In this document: piece after piece, positions 1 through 10,480 of the stretch
Numbering within the stretch: position 1 is the first letter of the stretch
How the letters are laid out: the number at the start of each line of letters is the position of its first letter
Assembly: GCF_002776525.5 (NCBI RefSeq)
Contig: NC_045441.1
Coordinates: 111,925,777-111,989,776 of the forward strand
DNA: 64,000 nt
Reading direction: 5' to 3'
Origin: Piliocolobus tephrosceles
Lineage: Eukaryota; Chordata; Mammalia; Primates; Cercopithecidae
Position numbers and translations under genes: made by a program
Notes under the pieces: model-generated
What the model was told of the DNA's origin: nothing
What the model saw: only the letters and a program-made list of their open reading frames with translations
The model's database searches: none

Positions 1-585
1 ACAGGCCTCTGCTGCTTTAGCTGTGGCCTGTCCCCAGAGGCGGAGTCTACAGAGACAGGCAGGTTTCCTTGAGCTGCTGTGAGCTCCACCCAGTTCGAGC
101 TTCCCAGCGGCTTTGTTTACCTACTTAAGCCTCAGCAATGGCGGGCGCCCCTCCCCCGCCTCGCTGCTGTCTTGCGGTTAGATTGCCACAGACTGCTGTG
201 TTAGCAAGGAGGGAGGCTCCGTGTGCGTGGGACCCTCCCGGCCAGTGGTGGGATATATTCTCCTGGTGTGCCGGTGTGCTTACAGCGCAGTATTGGGGTG
301 GGAGTTACCCGATTTTCCAGGTGTTGTGTGTCTCAGTTCCCCTGGCTAGGAAAAGGGATTCCCTTCCCCCTTGGGCTTCCCAGGTGAGGCGATGCCTCGC
401 CCTGCTTCAGCTCTCGCTGGTCAGGCTGCAGCAGCTGACCAGCACTGATTGTCCGGCACTCCCGAGTGAGATGACCCCAGTACCTCAGTTTAAAATGCAG
501 AAATCACTGGTCTTCTGTGTCGCTCGCGCTGGGAGATGGAGACTGGAGCTGTTCCTATTCGGCCATCTTGCTCCGCTCCCCACCT
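1..585 (-). mobile_element. Young L1 (L1PA/cercopithecoid type) 5'UTR, 5' end of an element running off the left edge
   Basis: The reverse complement reads as the start of a primate L1 5'UTR, from a GGGGAGCGGAGCAAGATGGC-like 5' terminus near 585 leftwards. The CpG-rich composition contrasts sharply with the AT-rich flank. The remainder of the element (ORF1, ORF2, 3'UTR) lies outside the window. The wording of the promoter resembles the Old World monkey L1 lineage more than human L1PA1, judged from memory. The boundary with older L1 sequence at about 586-600 marks the insertion point. The left target duplication cannot be seen, so completeness is unknown. Confidence 0.9.
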
Positions 586-611
586 GTCTATTGTTTTTAA
601 AAATAATCTAA
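138..611 (+). other. ORF0-like antisense reading frame in the L1 5'UTR (157 codons)
   Basis: The start codon lies at the antisense position where primate L1 ORF0 begins (CAGCAATGGCGGGCGCC context, with G at +4). The first residues MAGAPPP match the ORF0 N-terminus as I recall it. About eight codons in, the run CCTCCCCCGCCTCG lacks one base compared with the recalled CCTCCCCCAGCCTCG, so the frame leaves canonical ORF0 (about 70 codons). It then stays open through the whole 5'UTR and about nine codons past the L1 5' end into flanking DNA, stopping at 609-611. It has no recognisable domain. Translation is possible in principle from the L1 antisense promoter but is not shown. It is most likely a non-functional frame. 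Confidence 0.6.
561..570 (-). promoter_or_regulatory. YY1-type site at the L1 5' end
   Basis: The minus strand reads CAAGATGGCC a few bases inside the L1 5' terminus. This is the YY1 site known to position transcription initiation in young primate L1 promoters. It is seen directly as GGCCATCTTG on the plus strand. Function in this copy is inferred. Confidence 0.7.
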
Positions 612-790
612 TACTTTGATGATCTCTTCTTCAATTTATGTAACTCTAATATTTTCCCTTTTGATTCTGTTCCATACATTTTTTATTCTCTCTTCATTCT
701 ATTTCATTGTTTTCCTCCTCTATGTATTTTCAAATAACCTGTCTTTGAGTTCACAGATTTCTTTAGGTGTGTGTGTCAAAAAATATATTA
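595..790 (-). mobile_element. Old L1 fragment, ORF1-proximal region
   Basis: Stretches such as TATTTTCAAATAACCTGTCT match, in antisense, the region upstream of and within ORF1 of older L1 families. The piece is heavily decayed. It served as the landing site for the young L1 to its left. Confidence 0.5.
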
Positions 791-823
791 TTTATGCTCT
801 CTTATTTTATTCATTGTATTTTA

Positions 824-1290
824 TAGCTCCATAATTCCATTATTTGTTTATTTTAATACCCTTAGGAATACAAGTGGCTTTTTGTTACATGGATGAATTT
901 GATGGTGGTTGTGTTGGTTAATACTGAGTATCAACTTGATTGGATTGAAGGATGCAAAGTACTGATCCTGGGTGTGTCTCTGAGGTTATTGCCAAAGGAG
1001 ATTAACGTTTGAGTCGCTGGGTTGTGGAAGGCAGACCCACACTTAATCTGCTGGGCACAATCTAATCAGCTGCCAGTGAATACAAAGCAGGCAGAAAAAC
1101 ATGAAGTGGCAAGAATGACTTAGCCTCCCAGTCTTCATGTTTCCCCCATGCTGGATGCTTCCTGCCCTCAATCATCAGACTCTAAGTACTTTGGTTTTGA
1201 GATTCAGACTGACTCTCCTTGCTCCTCAAACTTGCAGACAGCCTATTGTGGGACCTTGTGATCATGTAAGTTAATACTTAATAAACTTCC

Positions 1291-1336
<46 letters not shown>

Positions 1337-1512
1337 GGATATATGTAGCTCCATAATTGCATTATTTATTTATTTTGATAGCCTTAGGAGTACAAGTGGC
1401 TTTTGGTTACATGGATGAATTTGATAGTGGTTGTGATGGCTAATACTGAGTATCAATTTGATTGGATTGAAGAATGCAAAGTACTGATCCTGGGTGTATC
1501 TGTGAGATTATT
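824..1512 (+). repeat. Tandem duplication, offset 522 bp (copies from 824 and 1346)
   Basis: The segment 824-990 (L1 3'UTR flank, GTGGT target site and LTR 5' end) is repeated at 1346-1512 with scattered substitutions, for example TCCATAATTCCATT against TCCATAATTGCATT. Because both copies include flank and LTR start, the duplication happened after the LTR inserted. The second copy loses the LTR interior between about 1512 and the TATC tract. Confidence 0.85.
1291..1337 (+). repeat. (GATA)n microsatellite
   Basis: About twelve GATA units on the plus strand, in the AT-rich tract near the 3' end of the LTR. Confidence 0.97.
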
Positions 1513-1545
1513 ATATATAGGATATATATCTATATTTCTTTCTTT

Positions 1546-1547
1546 CT

Positions 1548-1616
<69 letters not shown>

Positions 1617-1617
1617 A
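1546..1617 (+). repeat. (CTAT)n microsatellite, inverse of the GATA tract upstream
   Basis: About eighteen CTAT units with one interruption near 1561. It is the reverse-complement motif of the GATA tract 210 bp upstream, so the two tracts are inverted with respect to each other and could pair in single strands. Confidence 0.97.
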
Positions 1618-1695
1618 GAGTTCTGACACTCTAGGGAACCCTGACTAATACAGTGGTGAAGTCTGGGATTTCAGTGAACAATGTACATAGTATGT

Positions 1696-1732
<37 letters not shown>

Positions 1733-2539
1733 CTCTCACCTCCTTTCCAGTCTTCCAGCTTTCCAGTCTTCCACTTCTGATTGTTCAGTGTCCAGTATAC
1801 CAATCTGTATGCCTTTGTGTAACCATAACTTAGATACCACTTATAAGTAAGAATATGTAGTACTGGGTTTTTAATTTCTAAGGCACTTCATTTAGAATAA
1901 TGGCTTGTAGTTCCATCAAAGTTGCTACAATATACATTATTTTATTCTTTCTTATGACTGAGTAGGATTCCATGGTGTTTATGTGTAATCAAAAACAATA
2001 AACAACAAAGATAATATGTTTAACAGAGAATATTAAAGTTATTTTTAAAAAAACAAACAGAAATTATGGAGGTAACTACATCACTAATCATGGAAATGCA
2101 AATTAAAATCACAGTGATATATCATATATATGTGTGAGTGTGTGTATGTGTATCACACTTTCTTTATCTACTCATCACTTGCTAGGCACTTGGGTTGATT
2201 TCATATATTTGAAATTGTGAATTGTGTTGTGATGAACATATGCATGCAGGTATCTTCTTGATATAGGGACTTCTTTTACTTTGGGTAGGTAGCCAGTTGT
2301 GGGATTACTGGATCAAATGATAGGTCTACTTTCAGTTCTTTGATAAATCTTCATGCTGTTTTCCATAGAGGTTGTACTGGTTTACACTCCTACCAGCAAT
2401 ATATAAGCATTTCCTTTTCACCACATTCATGTCAACATCTATTGTTTTCTGACTTTTAAATAATTCCTATTCTGGCTGGGATAAGGTGGTATATCATTGT
2501 GGTTTTATTTTGCATTTCTCTGATGATTAGTGATGTATG

Positions 2540-5130
2540 CAGTTAACTCCATAATTTCTGATTGATTTTTTTAAAACTTCAATATCTCTGTTAAACTTAT
2601 TGTTTTGGCTGTTTATTGTTTTCCTGATTTCATGAAATTACTTTTTTTTATTTGTTTAAATTTTGTTGAATTTTCTTAGAACAATTATGTTGAAGTTTTT
2701 GTCAGGTAACTTATATAGTTTCCTTTCCTTGAGGTCTGTTATTGGGATATTACTGTGTTCTTCTGATTGTAGTATATCTCCTTGTTTTTTTTTATGTTTC
2801 TTGTTGTCTTACATTGATGTCTGTAGATACGAAGAAGTAGAAACGTTTTTCCACTCTTTGTGTACTGGTTTTGTCTGAGATAACTCTTGACCAGTCAACC
2901 CATTCAAAAATTCTGGGAAAGTCATCTGGAGTGTCCGGTATATAGCCTTGGTTTAGAGTCTCCAAGTAGTCTTCCCTGGTACCTAGGCCAGCAGATAGAT
3001 GTGCCTGGCATCAAGGTTCATGGGGTTAGGCCTGGAGTATAAACTGACTGCTTTGGACCGGTTGGATCTGAGTAGGTGTAATAAGTCTGTGTAGATAGGA
3101 ATAGAGCTTGTATTCATAGCCAGGGTTCACAGACAATGACCTATCATTGAGGTAGACCTTGAGCATGAATACACAGATGCTAACCAGATACTGGGATAGC
3201 CCTGGTGCCCACATCCTCTGTGATGGATTTAGAACATGAATCCCCAAGGGCAGGCCTGACATTGGGATGGGCCTGGAGCTTAGTCCATAGGGAAAGGCCT
3301 AAAGCCTGAGTTTGCAGGGATGGTCTTGTAGCCTCTTTCTGTGGAGGCTGGTGGAACCATGGGCTACAGGAATGGGTCTACATGCTGGCTCTGCTAGAGC
3401 AGGCGTGGACCTTGACTGTGACCCTGGGTTCACTAAACTAGGGGCCATATGGACCAGCCTGAAATTGTGAGGCCAGGCTGGTGCTAGGCAGACATTGTGG
3501 GAGCAGATTTGGAGACTGAGATTGCAGGTTGGACTAGAGCCTGAAGTCATGTGGCCTGGTCTAGGGCCTTGGGTTGTATGCACTGGAGCCTATGTCTTTA
3601 GGGGCCAATTCAGTGCTCAGGGACTACTGGGATGAGCCTGAATCTGGGTCTACTTGAAATGGAACAGCTGGGCCAGGCCTAGAAGGTGGGGCAGTCTTCC
3701 ATGTAGCAGGACTATAACCTGTATCTATGGAACTGGCCTAGTGAGCAGACTTGGCTCTGGGTTGTCTTATAATGGCGGGGTGGGCCTAGAGTCTAAGGGA
3801 TTACTTGTGGCTGGGTAGGCCTGAAGTGTGCATCCTCAGGGGCTGGCCAGGGATTAGGTCTGTGAGTGCTGGCCTCATGACTAGAAATTTGGGGCCAACC
3901 TGGTGGTAGGCCAGGCCTATGCAGCCAGCCTTGTGCTGTGAGTAGTTTGGAGCCTGGGGCAATGTGTGCTAACCTAGAGTCGGAATCCTGGGACTACCCC
4001 TGGGGCCTGAGTCTGTTGGGACTGGCCTGGTCCTGGGTTGGGACCAAAGTTCAGTGGCATTGGACTAGAGCTGACCTGAAGCTGAGGCCAGCCTGGAGCC
4101 CGGAGGCACTGGGGTTGGTCTGACTGAGGGCAGTCCTAGAGACAGAGACTGACAGACCTGATCTATTAGTCAGGGTTCTCTAGAGGTACAGAACTAATAG
4201 GATAGATGTATATATGAAGAGTTTATTAAGGATTATTGACTCACAGGATCACAAGGTAAAGTCCTACAATAGGTCATCTGAAAGCTGAGGAGCAAGGAAG
4301 CCAGTCCAAGTCTCAAAATCTCAAAAGTAGGGAAGCTGACAGTAAAGCCTTCAATCTGTGGCTGAAGTGAAGGTCTGAGAGCCCCTGCAAACCGCTGATG
4401 TAAGTTCAAGAGTCCAAAAGTTGAAGAACTTGGAGTCTGATGTTCCAGGGCAGGAAGCATTCAGCAAGGGAGAAAGATGAAGGGCAGGAGACTCAGCCAG
4501 TCTAGTCCTTCCACATTCTTCTGCCTGCTTTAGTCTAGCCATACTGGCAGCTTATTAGATGGTACCCACCCAAACTGAGTGTGGGCCTGCCTCTCCTAGT
4601 CCACTGACTCAAATGTTTATCTCCTTTGGCAGCACCCTCACAGACACACTCAGGGACAATAATTTACATCCTTCAATCCAATCAAGTTGACACTCAATAT
4701 TAACTATCACACCGGGAGACTGGGCCTGTGGGATTCTGATTGGCACTGGATGGGCCTGGAGCTGTAGACTGTAGCCAGTCTCTGGGTCTGTGGGGGTCTT
4801 CCCAACACTAAGTTTTACTCGGGCAGACCTAGTGTGAGTGTCTGAGGTAAAAGTCGGTGCTCATTTTTCTCTCCTTTCCCACATGGAAGGTGTGTCTTTC
4901 TACATTTTGCCACCTGGGGTTGGGAGAATGGTAACAAAAATGTTAAATTATCCTACTGACTCCCTTTAATTTTTTTTTCTTATTTCTGTGCTACGGTAAG
5001 TTGCTGTAATTTCTCACTTTGTTTCCTTAGCTCCTGTAAGGTATTTCTGTGCATGGGTAATTTTTTAACTTGATGTTACTGCAAGGAGAAGAACACTGGG
5101 AAATCCTATTCCTCAGTCTTACTGATATCC
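2540..5130 (-). mobile_element. L1 (L1MA age) 5'UTR, interrupted by an LTR
   Basis: Antisense L1 5'UTR. 2540-2935 resembles the AT-rich region just upstream of ORF1. 2940-4163 and 4712-4860 are GC-rich with many imperfect short repeats built on GGCCTGGAGCCTGGGTC-like units. 4860-5130 is the distal end, closing near CCTATTCCTCAGTCTTACTG, which corresponds to the element's 5' terminus. Reading frames at 3026-3262, 3299-3583 and 3938-4123 fall inside this UTR and are not genes. A second LTR is inserted at 4164-4711. Confidence 0.75.
4164..4711 (-). mobile_element. MLT2-type ERVL solo LTR
   Basis: The reverse complement starts with a TGTGATAGTTAATATTGAGT-like sequence and ends with TCTAGAGAACCCTGACTAAT. 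It is the same LTR family as the one at 910-1652 but on the opposite strand and without the microsatellite expansion. No internal retroviral sequence is attached. A clear 5-bp target duplication was not seen, probably because of divergence. Confidence 0.75.
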
Positions 5131-5149
5131 AGCTCCTACTGAATACAAC

Positions 5150-5481
5150 TCATTGACATCCCTGAAAGAGATGGGGGAAAAACACTGAACTTGGGAAATA
5201 TATTTTAGGATATTGTCCATGAAAATTCCTCCAGCCTCATTAAGGTGGCCAACATTCTAAGGAAATGCAGAGAACTCAAAGATCCTACATAAGAAGATCA
5301 TCCCCAAGACATATGATCATCAGATTCTCCAAGATCAAAGTAAAAGAAAAAAATGTTAAAGGCATCTAGAGAGAAGGGGCAAGTTACCTACAAAGAGAAC
5401 CCCTGATATGAGGCTAACATCAGACCTTTTAGTAGGAAACCTATAAGCCAAAAGAGATTGGGAACCTACATTCAGCATTCT
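5150..5481 (+). mobile_element. L1 ORF1 fragment (RNA-binding region), plus strand
   Basis: Sense ORF1 sequence of an older L1. The order of phrases (ATTGTCCATGAAAATTCCTCC, then GCCAACATTCTAAGGAAATG, then AGAAGATCATCCCCAAGACA, then ATGTTAAAGGCATCTAGAGA) follows the L1 ORF1 RRM-to-C-terminal region. Multiple stops break the frame. It is opposite in strand to the neighbouring 5'UTR, so it is a separate insertion. It ends at the Alu. Confidence 0.75.
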
Positions 5482-5782
5482 GTTTTTTGTTTTGTTTTGA
5501 GACAGAGCCTCACTCTGTCGTCCAGGCTGGAATACAGTGGTGCAATCTCAGCTCACTGAAAGCTCCGCCTCCTGGGTTCATGACATTCTCCTGCCTCAGC
5601 CTCCCAAGTAGCTGGAACTACAGGTGCCTGCCACCACGCCCAGCTATTTTTTTTTTTTTTTTTTTAGTGGAGATGGGGTTTCACCCTGTTAGCCAGGATG
5701 GTCTTCATCTCCTGACCTCGTGATCTGCCCACTTCAGCCTCCCAAAGTGCTGGGATTACAGGTGTGAGCCATGGCGCCCGGC
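5482..5782 (-). mobile_element. AluY-like element, full length
   Basis: An antisense Alu from a T-rich tail (5482-5498) to the reverse of GGCCGGGCGC near 5782, about 300 bp with both arms and a middle A-rich linker seen as a T run at 5647-5665. The flanks are TTCAGCATTCT (5471-5481) and TTCAAGATTCT (5783-5793), a slightly diverged target-site duplication. Confidence 0.93.
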
Positions 5783-5793
5783 TTCAAGATTCT

Positions 5794-6789
5794 AAATGTA
5801 TATTTATCTCTTTTAACAGCATCATGTATGAGTAAAGTATTTTTTATATTGTATTCTTCTACCAGATTTTTAAATAATTAGAATGTTAGTTAGAAACAAT
5901 CTATGTTGGATTTTAATTTATTCTTTTCTCCCGAATGCCCTTTATAAGCTCATGAAGATAATTAGTAAATATTAAGTAATTGACATATAGCCAATTTTTG
6001 CTATTTAGAAATACAGATAGATATGGATTTTACTTATATTAGTCCTAAATATGATAATCAAATATATAATTTACACATAAAGTTGCATTCAAATATTTTT
6101 GGTAATTGTTAATGCCCAGAGCTAAAAATACTTGTATAACTAACTTTATATTTTGTTGCAATGTAATGGTTATTTTGTTCCATGTGGTACCCGACTCCAG
6201 ACCAAACATTTTTTGTTATTATACACTGAAAGAGAGGGATGAGGAGGTATTTTAAATTTTTTTCCATAATACATTTTAACATATTCGGCTTTGTTAGAAA
6301 GTGTTTGCATCCCGTGATTGAGACTCCAAAGCCAAGAATGCCATTGTTTGAGGTTATATTTTGTTCATTTGTTTTTGTTCTGCACACTTTTGAAGCCAGT
6401 GTTATCTATAGCTTTGAAAGTATTTTGCCTATATAATTCTTGCAGAAAGCCAATATATTTAAAAAATTATCTCTCACATGGCCTGCCTTGTCATTTTTGT
6501 CCATAATTAGTACCACAAATTACTTCCAATTACTTAAAGCTAAGCAAAATATCCTGCCTGGTGTGTTTATAAAAATACATTTAAGATTTATGTGACTTAT
6601 TTCTATGTTGGAAGATATTAAAGAAGAAAAGGTAAATATTTATATAAAACAGTAAAATATAGACACTAAAATGCAAACTATATTATGGTCAGCAGTCAAT
6701 AGTTGGTATGCTACTTATTAGCTTCTTTAACAATGTAATTACTAATTAGCTTCTTTTTTCTCTCTCTCTTTATCTTCTTAATTATTTGT
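5794..6789. other. Unique AT-rich sequence, no recognised element
   Basis: There is no repeat I recognise, no convincing coding frame and no conserved RNA signature. The overlapping frames at 6109-6506 have no homology-like features and use AT-rich, non-coding composition. Confidence 0.5.
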
Positions 6790-7090
6790 TAAACTTTTAT
6801 TTTAGATTTGGAGGTAGATGTGAAGGTTTGTTATATAGTTAAACATGTGTCAAGTGGGTTTGTTGTACATATTATTTCATCACCTAGGTATTAAACCTAG
6901 TAACCAACAGTTATCTTTTCTGCTTCCCTCCCTTCTCCCACCCTCCCATGTCAATAGACCCTAATAACGTCTGCTGTTTCCTTCTTCATGATAATAAGTT
7001 CTTATTATTTAGGTCCCACTTATTAGTGAGAACATGTGGTAGTTGATTTTTTGTTCTTGCCTTAGTCTGCTAAGGATAATAGTCTTTAGC
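6790..7090 (-). mobile_element. L1 (L1PB/L1MA) 3' end, truncated
   Basis: Antisense L1 3'UTR beginning at AACTTTTATTTTAGATTTGG and including GGTTTGTTGTACATATTATT and GTGAGAACATGTGGTAGTTG. The 5' truncation is near 7090. Confidence 0.85.
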
Positions 7091-7870
7091 TCTGATTTGA
7101 CAGTTTCTAAACCAAAAAAGCATGTTGTCAAAAATAAATAAATACATACATACATACACACTTTTCTCAGCTCTTACCAGAACTGGTCAAATAATACTCA
7201 CTAATTATCTACAATTGGTTTTATAAATTCAGTACAATTTCTGTTCAGAAATAAAGGTACAAATTCTTCAGACATTTGGATTAGTGCTTATATGGCTTGG
7301 AACCTTTTATTAGCTAATAATTCTGGGAGCTTAAAATACTTTAATGAGTCTTAAAATATAGACACTATTAATTTTTAGTACTTTGACATTTTGAAGATTA
7401 TAATGCACATGATTAAGACTAATTCAATAAGATAATTACACATATAATTTGCTTAATTGAGATGGATGAGTGTTGGAAAAAGTTGGCTAAATATAGGGAT
7501 CTCAAATTGAAGATTACGTCTGTTCAGTTGAAAATGTGACCCTCCTAATATGAAGCACAATTCTGTCATTTTAATCTAGGATTAAATTCTGCAACTGTTT
7601 CCTTTAGCTGTAATTTTCCATGTCAACAATTTTTTAGCAAATTAACAATGCATCTTTTTATATGTAATTATTATTAGTATTGTTGGCATTCATTATATTT
7701 AAACTGTTTATTAATATAAACATATTAGAAATGCCAAGTTTAATATCTTTAATTAATCTATAAATCATACATATATACTTCTTCATTTAATAATTAAGAC
7801 ATAGTTTTTAGAAGACACAGGACTGAGCTACTATGCTATTGTATGTATTTAGTTTAAAGTAAGTATCTTA
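7091..7870. other. Unique AT-rich sequence with a short AAAT/ACAT simple repeat
   Basis: No gene or known element was recognised. A small simple repeat (AAATA then CATA units) lies at about 7133-7160. Confidence 0.5.
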
Positions 7871-8174
7871 GGCTGGGGATGGTGTCTCATGCCTGTAATC
7901 CCACCAAATTGATTGATAAGCTGAAGTGGGAGTATTGCTTGAGTTCAGGACTTTGAGACCAACATGGACAGCATAGCAATCCCCTGTCTCAACAATAAAT
8001 AATTAAAAAACTAACTGAGTGCAGTGGCATGCACCTGTAGTCCTAGCTAATCAGGAGGCTGAGGTGGGAGAACTGCTTGAAACTAGGATTTCAAGGCTGC
8101 TGTTAACCATGATCGTGCAACTGCGCTCCAGCCTGGGCAACAGAGCGAGACTCAGTATCTAAAATAAAATAAAT
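7871..8174 (+). mobile_element. AluJ element
   Basis: A sense Alu beginning GGCTGGGGATGGTGTCTCAT, with two arms joined by an A-rich linker and a degenerate A-rich tail (AAAATAAAATAAAT). Heavy divergence and diagnostic bases fit the oldest AluJ class. Confidence 0.9.
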
Positions 8175-8997
8175 ACTGATAAAATTTTTCTGGTAATTAA
8201 AAAATTATATTTTCATTATCTCTTCTATAACTTCTGTTTCTAATTCCTACAGAGTTGTAGACTACATTCAAAATTTGATTATCTGTTCACTGACAGATTG
8301 TCTAGCAGGTTTAAACGTGGAAGGTAACCACACAATTTTTCTATGACATACCCCAAATCTCACTATTAACTGAAAGAGAAATTTATCACATTTTCATTGT
8401 ATAAATCAATATTGAATTATTATTGTTAGCTTCACTTCTAGACATAGTGGGATAATTATGCTAGGTTTACCTTATTATTGTAAACAATGACAGCACTGAA
8501 TAGATATGAAAGACGACATATTTCAGGCTTTCTACTATAGTTAGCACAGGTCTTAGATTTTTGAGAGAAGGGAAATACATGTCTGAGCTTTCATCCTACA
8601 GCATTTTCTGACTGCAGAACAAGGGTGTGAAGGCCAAGTGGAAAACAGCTCTCTTGAGAAGCTGAGGAAATAGAAATAGAAGTTTCAGGATGGTGAATTT
8701 TGGAATTTGTCAAGCATTATACCAAAAAGGAGAGAGCTACACCCAGATAAATCTCCAAAATGTCTGTTGTTTCTTCTAGAGACCTCATTGAAAGCTTGGC
8801 TATGTGTTATGAGACTTAGAGAAAAAGAAAAAGAGTTACTGCAGTACCAACTGCTAAATAAATATACTAGAGATTTCGTGGTGTTGGAAATTCTAGACTT
8901 TCAATCCATATGGAGTAGAGATATTACCTTTGAGATACCCTATATTCTATTGAGAAAGCAAGTCTATGGTTTAGAAATATAGATTCACAGAGCTTTT
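8175..8997. other. Unique sequence, no recognised element
   Basis: A 91-codon plus-strand frame at 8707-8982 has no recognisable domain and no supporting signals. I treat it as chance. No known repeat was recognised. Confidence 0.45.
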
Positions 8998-9220
8998 ACA
9001 TAAAAGGCCAGCTAGCAATTATTTTAGGTTTTCATGGCCATATGATCTCCATACCAACTACTCGGCTTTGCAATTTTAGTGGCAAAGATGTTACTGATAA
9101 TTCATAAGCAAATAGGCATTGGTGTGATGAAAAAATATATTTTAAAACAAAACCAAACATATAAAAACCAGATTATTTGGCCTGTGAACTTTAGTTTGCC
9201 TACCCTTGTTCTAGAGTATT
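8998..9220 (-). mobile_element. Degenerate MER-type DNA transposon (hAT-like), family not named
   Basis: The segment follows a common mammalian interspersed repeat whose ends read 'aactttttctgtaaagggccagatag' and 'gggccatagtttgccgacccctg'. Matching pieces here are AAAGGCCAGCTAGCAATTAT and TTTGGCCTGTGAACTTTAGT. It is diverged by many substitutions. I recognise the repeat but cannot name the family with confidence, and the strand is nominal. Confidence 0.55.
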
Positions 9221-9600
9221 TGCCAAATTCTAGGAGTGAGGACAAAATTAAAATAGAGTTGACCTAGCAAAACATAAAATCAAGTATGACATTACTAATA
9301 GAGGCCTCCACTATTTTAACTGTATCTCAAAACAAAATGCAATGCTTTTTAAAGGACAGTAACGTAATACCAGTTCACTACAATGTATAGTCCACAACAA
9401 TTGGCATAAAATTAACCAGAAACATTATACATGCAATGAATCTGAAAGTATAACTCATAATTTAAAAAAAAAACCATACAAATAGACCCTGTGGTGACTC
9501 AGATGCTGTATTTTAAAAGTAACTTAAATCTGACAAATAAATATGTATCTGACAATTGAAAACAAAGGATGCGTGTCATCAATAAAGATATGTAAAAACA
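9221..9600. other. Unique AT-rich sequence
   Basis: No recognised element or gene. A run of ten A's lies at 9463-9472. Confidence 0.4.
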
Positions 9601-10480
9601 AAAGGAAAAGGACACATAAAAATAAAATAGGACTTTTTCACTGAAAATTATAAGATCTGAAATTCTAAAGGACATATATAAATTTCAGAAAATATTCTCT
9701 GATCACAGTGAAATTGAATTTGAAATCATTGTTAAATAAGATGGAAATTATTGGTAAATAAATATCAATGATCTCACTAAACATTTGGAATTTATTATTT
9801 TTGTTTTAACTTTTAGGTTGAGGGGTATAAGTACAGCTTTGTTACATAGGTAAAGATGTGTCTGGGGGTTTGTTGAACAGATTACTTCATCAACCAGTTA
9901 TATACCATGGAATACTATGCAGTCATAAAAAGTATGAGATCATATCCTTTGCAGGGACCTGGATGGAGATGGAGGCCATTATCCTTAGCAAACTAATGCA
10001 GGAACAGAAAACCAAATTTCACATGTTCTGACTTATAAGTGAAAGCTAAATAGTGAGAACACATGATGGGAACAACACACACTGGAGCCTATCAGAGAGT
10101 GGAAGCTGAGAGGAGGGAGCAGATCAGGAAAAATAGCTAATGAATACATTTGGAACTTAATTAGCACATTTCTAAATAATTTTGGGATAAAAGAAGTCGT
10201 TATTAGATATTTAAAAATTGGATATATTTTGGACTTAATGATAATATGTAACATGTCAAAATGTATGTGATACAGGCAAAACCATGCTTAGTGTCATAAT
10301 TTATAGTACATTTAAATGCTGTTAGAAAAGAAAAGATATTTAAAATTAATAATTGGAATTTCTACCCTAAAAACTAGAAAATAAAAGCTAATTAAGTAAA
10401 TGGGAAAAAATATATAGAAATAATAAAATAAAAGCTAAGTAAAAGGAAGAAAAAATATAGAAATTATTTAAATAAATATA
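9601..10480 (+). mobile_element. Old L1 ORF2 fragment, split by a younger L1 insertion
   Basis: Sense ORF2 sequence on both sides of the insertion at 9795-10145. The left part ends TTCTCTGATCACAGTGAAATT...CACTAAACATTTGG. The right part continues TTCTAAATAATTTTGGGATA, ATGATAATATGTAACATGTC and TTATAGTACATTTAAATGCT, in the order expected for L1 ORF2. No open frame survives. Confidence 0.7.
9795..10145 (-). mobile_element. L1 (L1PA/L1PB) 3' insertion with 5' inversion (twin priming)
   Basis: 9795-9898 is the last roughly 110 bp of an L1 in antisense (T-rich tail, then TTTTAGGTTGAGGGGTATAA and GGGGGTTTGTTGAACAGATT). 9899-10145 is the immediately upstream L1 segment in sense orientation (ATACCATGGAATACTATGCA through GGAAAAATAGCTAATGAATA). 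Flanks ACATTTGGAATTTA (9781-9794) and ACATTTGGAACTTA (10146-10159) are a 13/14-identical target-site duplication. One retrotransposition event with an inverted 5' part explains the arrangement. Confidence 0.92.

Larger units (their letters stand above)
910..1652 (+). mobile_element. MLT2-type ERVL LTR, partly tandem-duplicated
   Basis: An LTR beginning TGTGTTGGTTAATACTGAGT and ending GACTAATACA is flanked on both sides by the 5-bp duplication GTGGT (905-909 and 1653-1657). It contains the polyadenylation-type TTAATACTTAATAAAC stretch at about 1270-1287. The first 165 bp, comprising L1 flank plus LTR 5' end, recur at 1346-1512. The LTR is therefore present as one nearly whole copy and one gutted copy, separated by GATA/TATC microsatellites. 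MLT2A is the best family match from memory. Confidence 0.75.
824..2535 (-). mobile_element. L1 (L1PB/L1MA age) 3' end and ORF2 C-terminal region, interrupted by an LTR
   Basis: Sequence at 845-909 and 1653-1985 is antisense L1 3'UTR (the 'acaagtggtttttggttacatgg' type motif). From 2110 to 2535 it is antisense ORF2 3' sequence (phrases equivalent to 'tccatagaggttgtactggtttacac' and 'ggtggtatatcattgtgg'). An MLT2-type LTR and its duplication interrupt it at 910-1652. A foreign patch lies at about 1986-2110. A 33-base T tract sits at 1698-1730. It may belong to the same L1 as the 5'UTR at 2540-5130, with the central ORFs deleted. Confidence 0.75.

Noticed and set aside
1291..1617. CRISPR-like array
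   Set aside because: The repeats are tetranucleotide microsatellites without spacers, in a primate repeat context.
2940..4160. GC-rich block resembling a CpG island or gene promoter
   Set aside because: The imperfect GGCCTGG-type repeats and position identify it as an old L1 5'UTR, with most CpGs already decayed.
8707..8982. 91-codon plus-strand frame
   Set aside because: No domain or repeat origin was recognised, but the composition is AT-rich non-coding and nothing supports expression.
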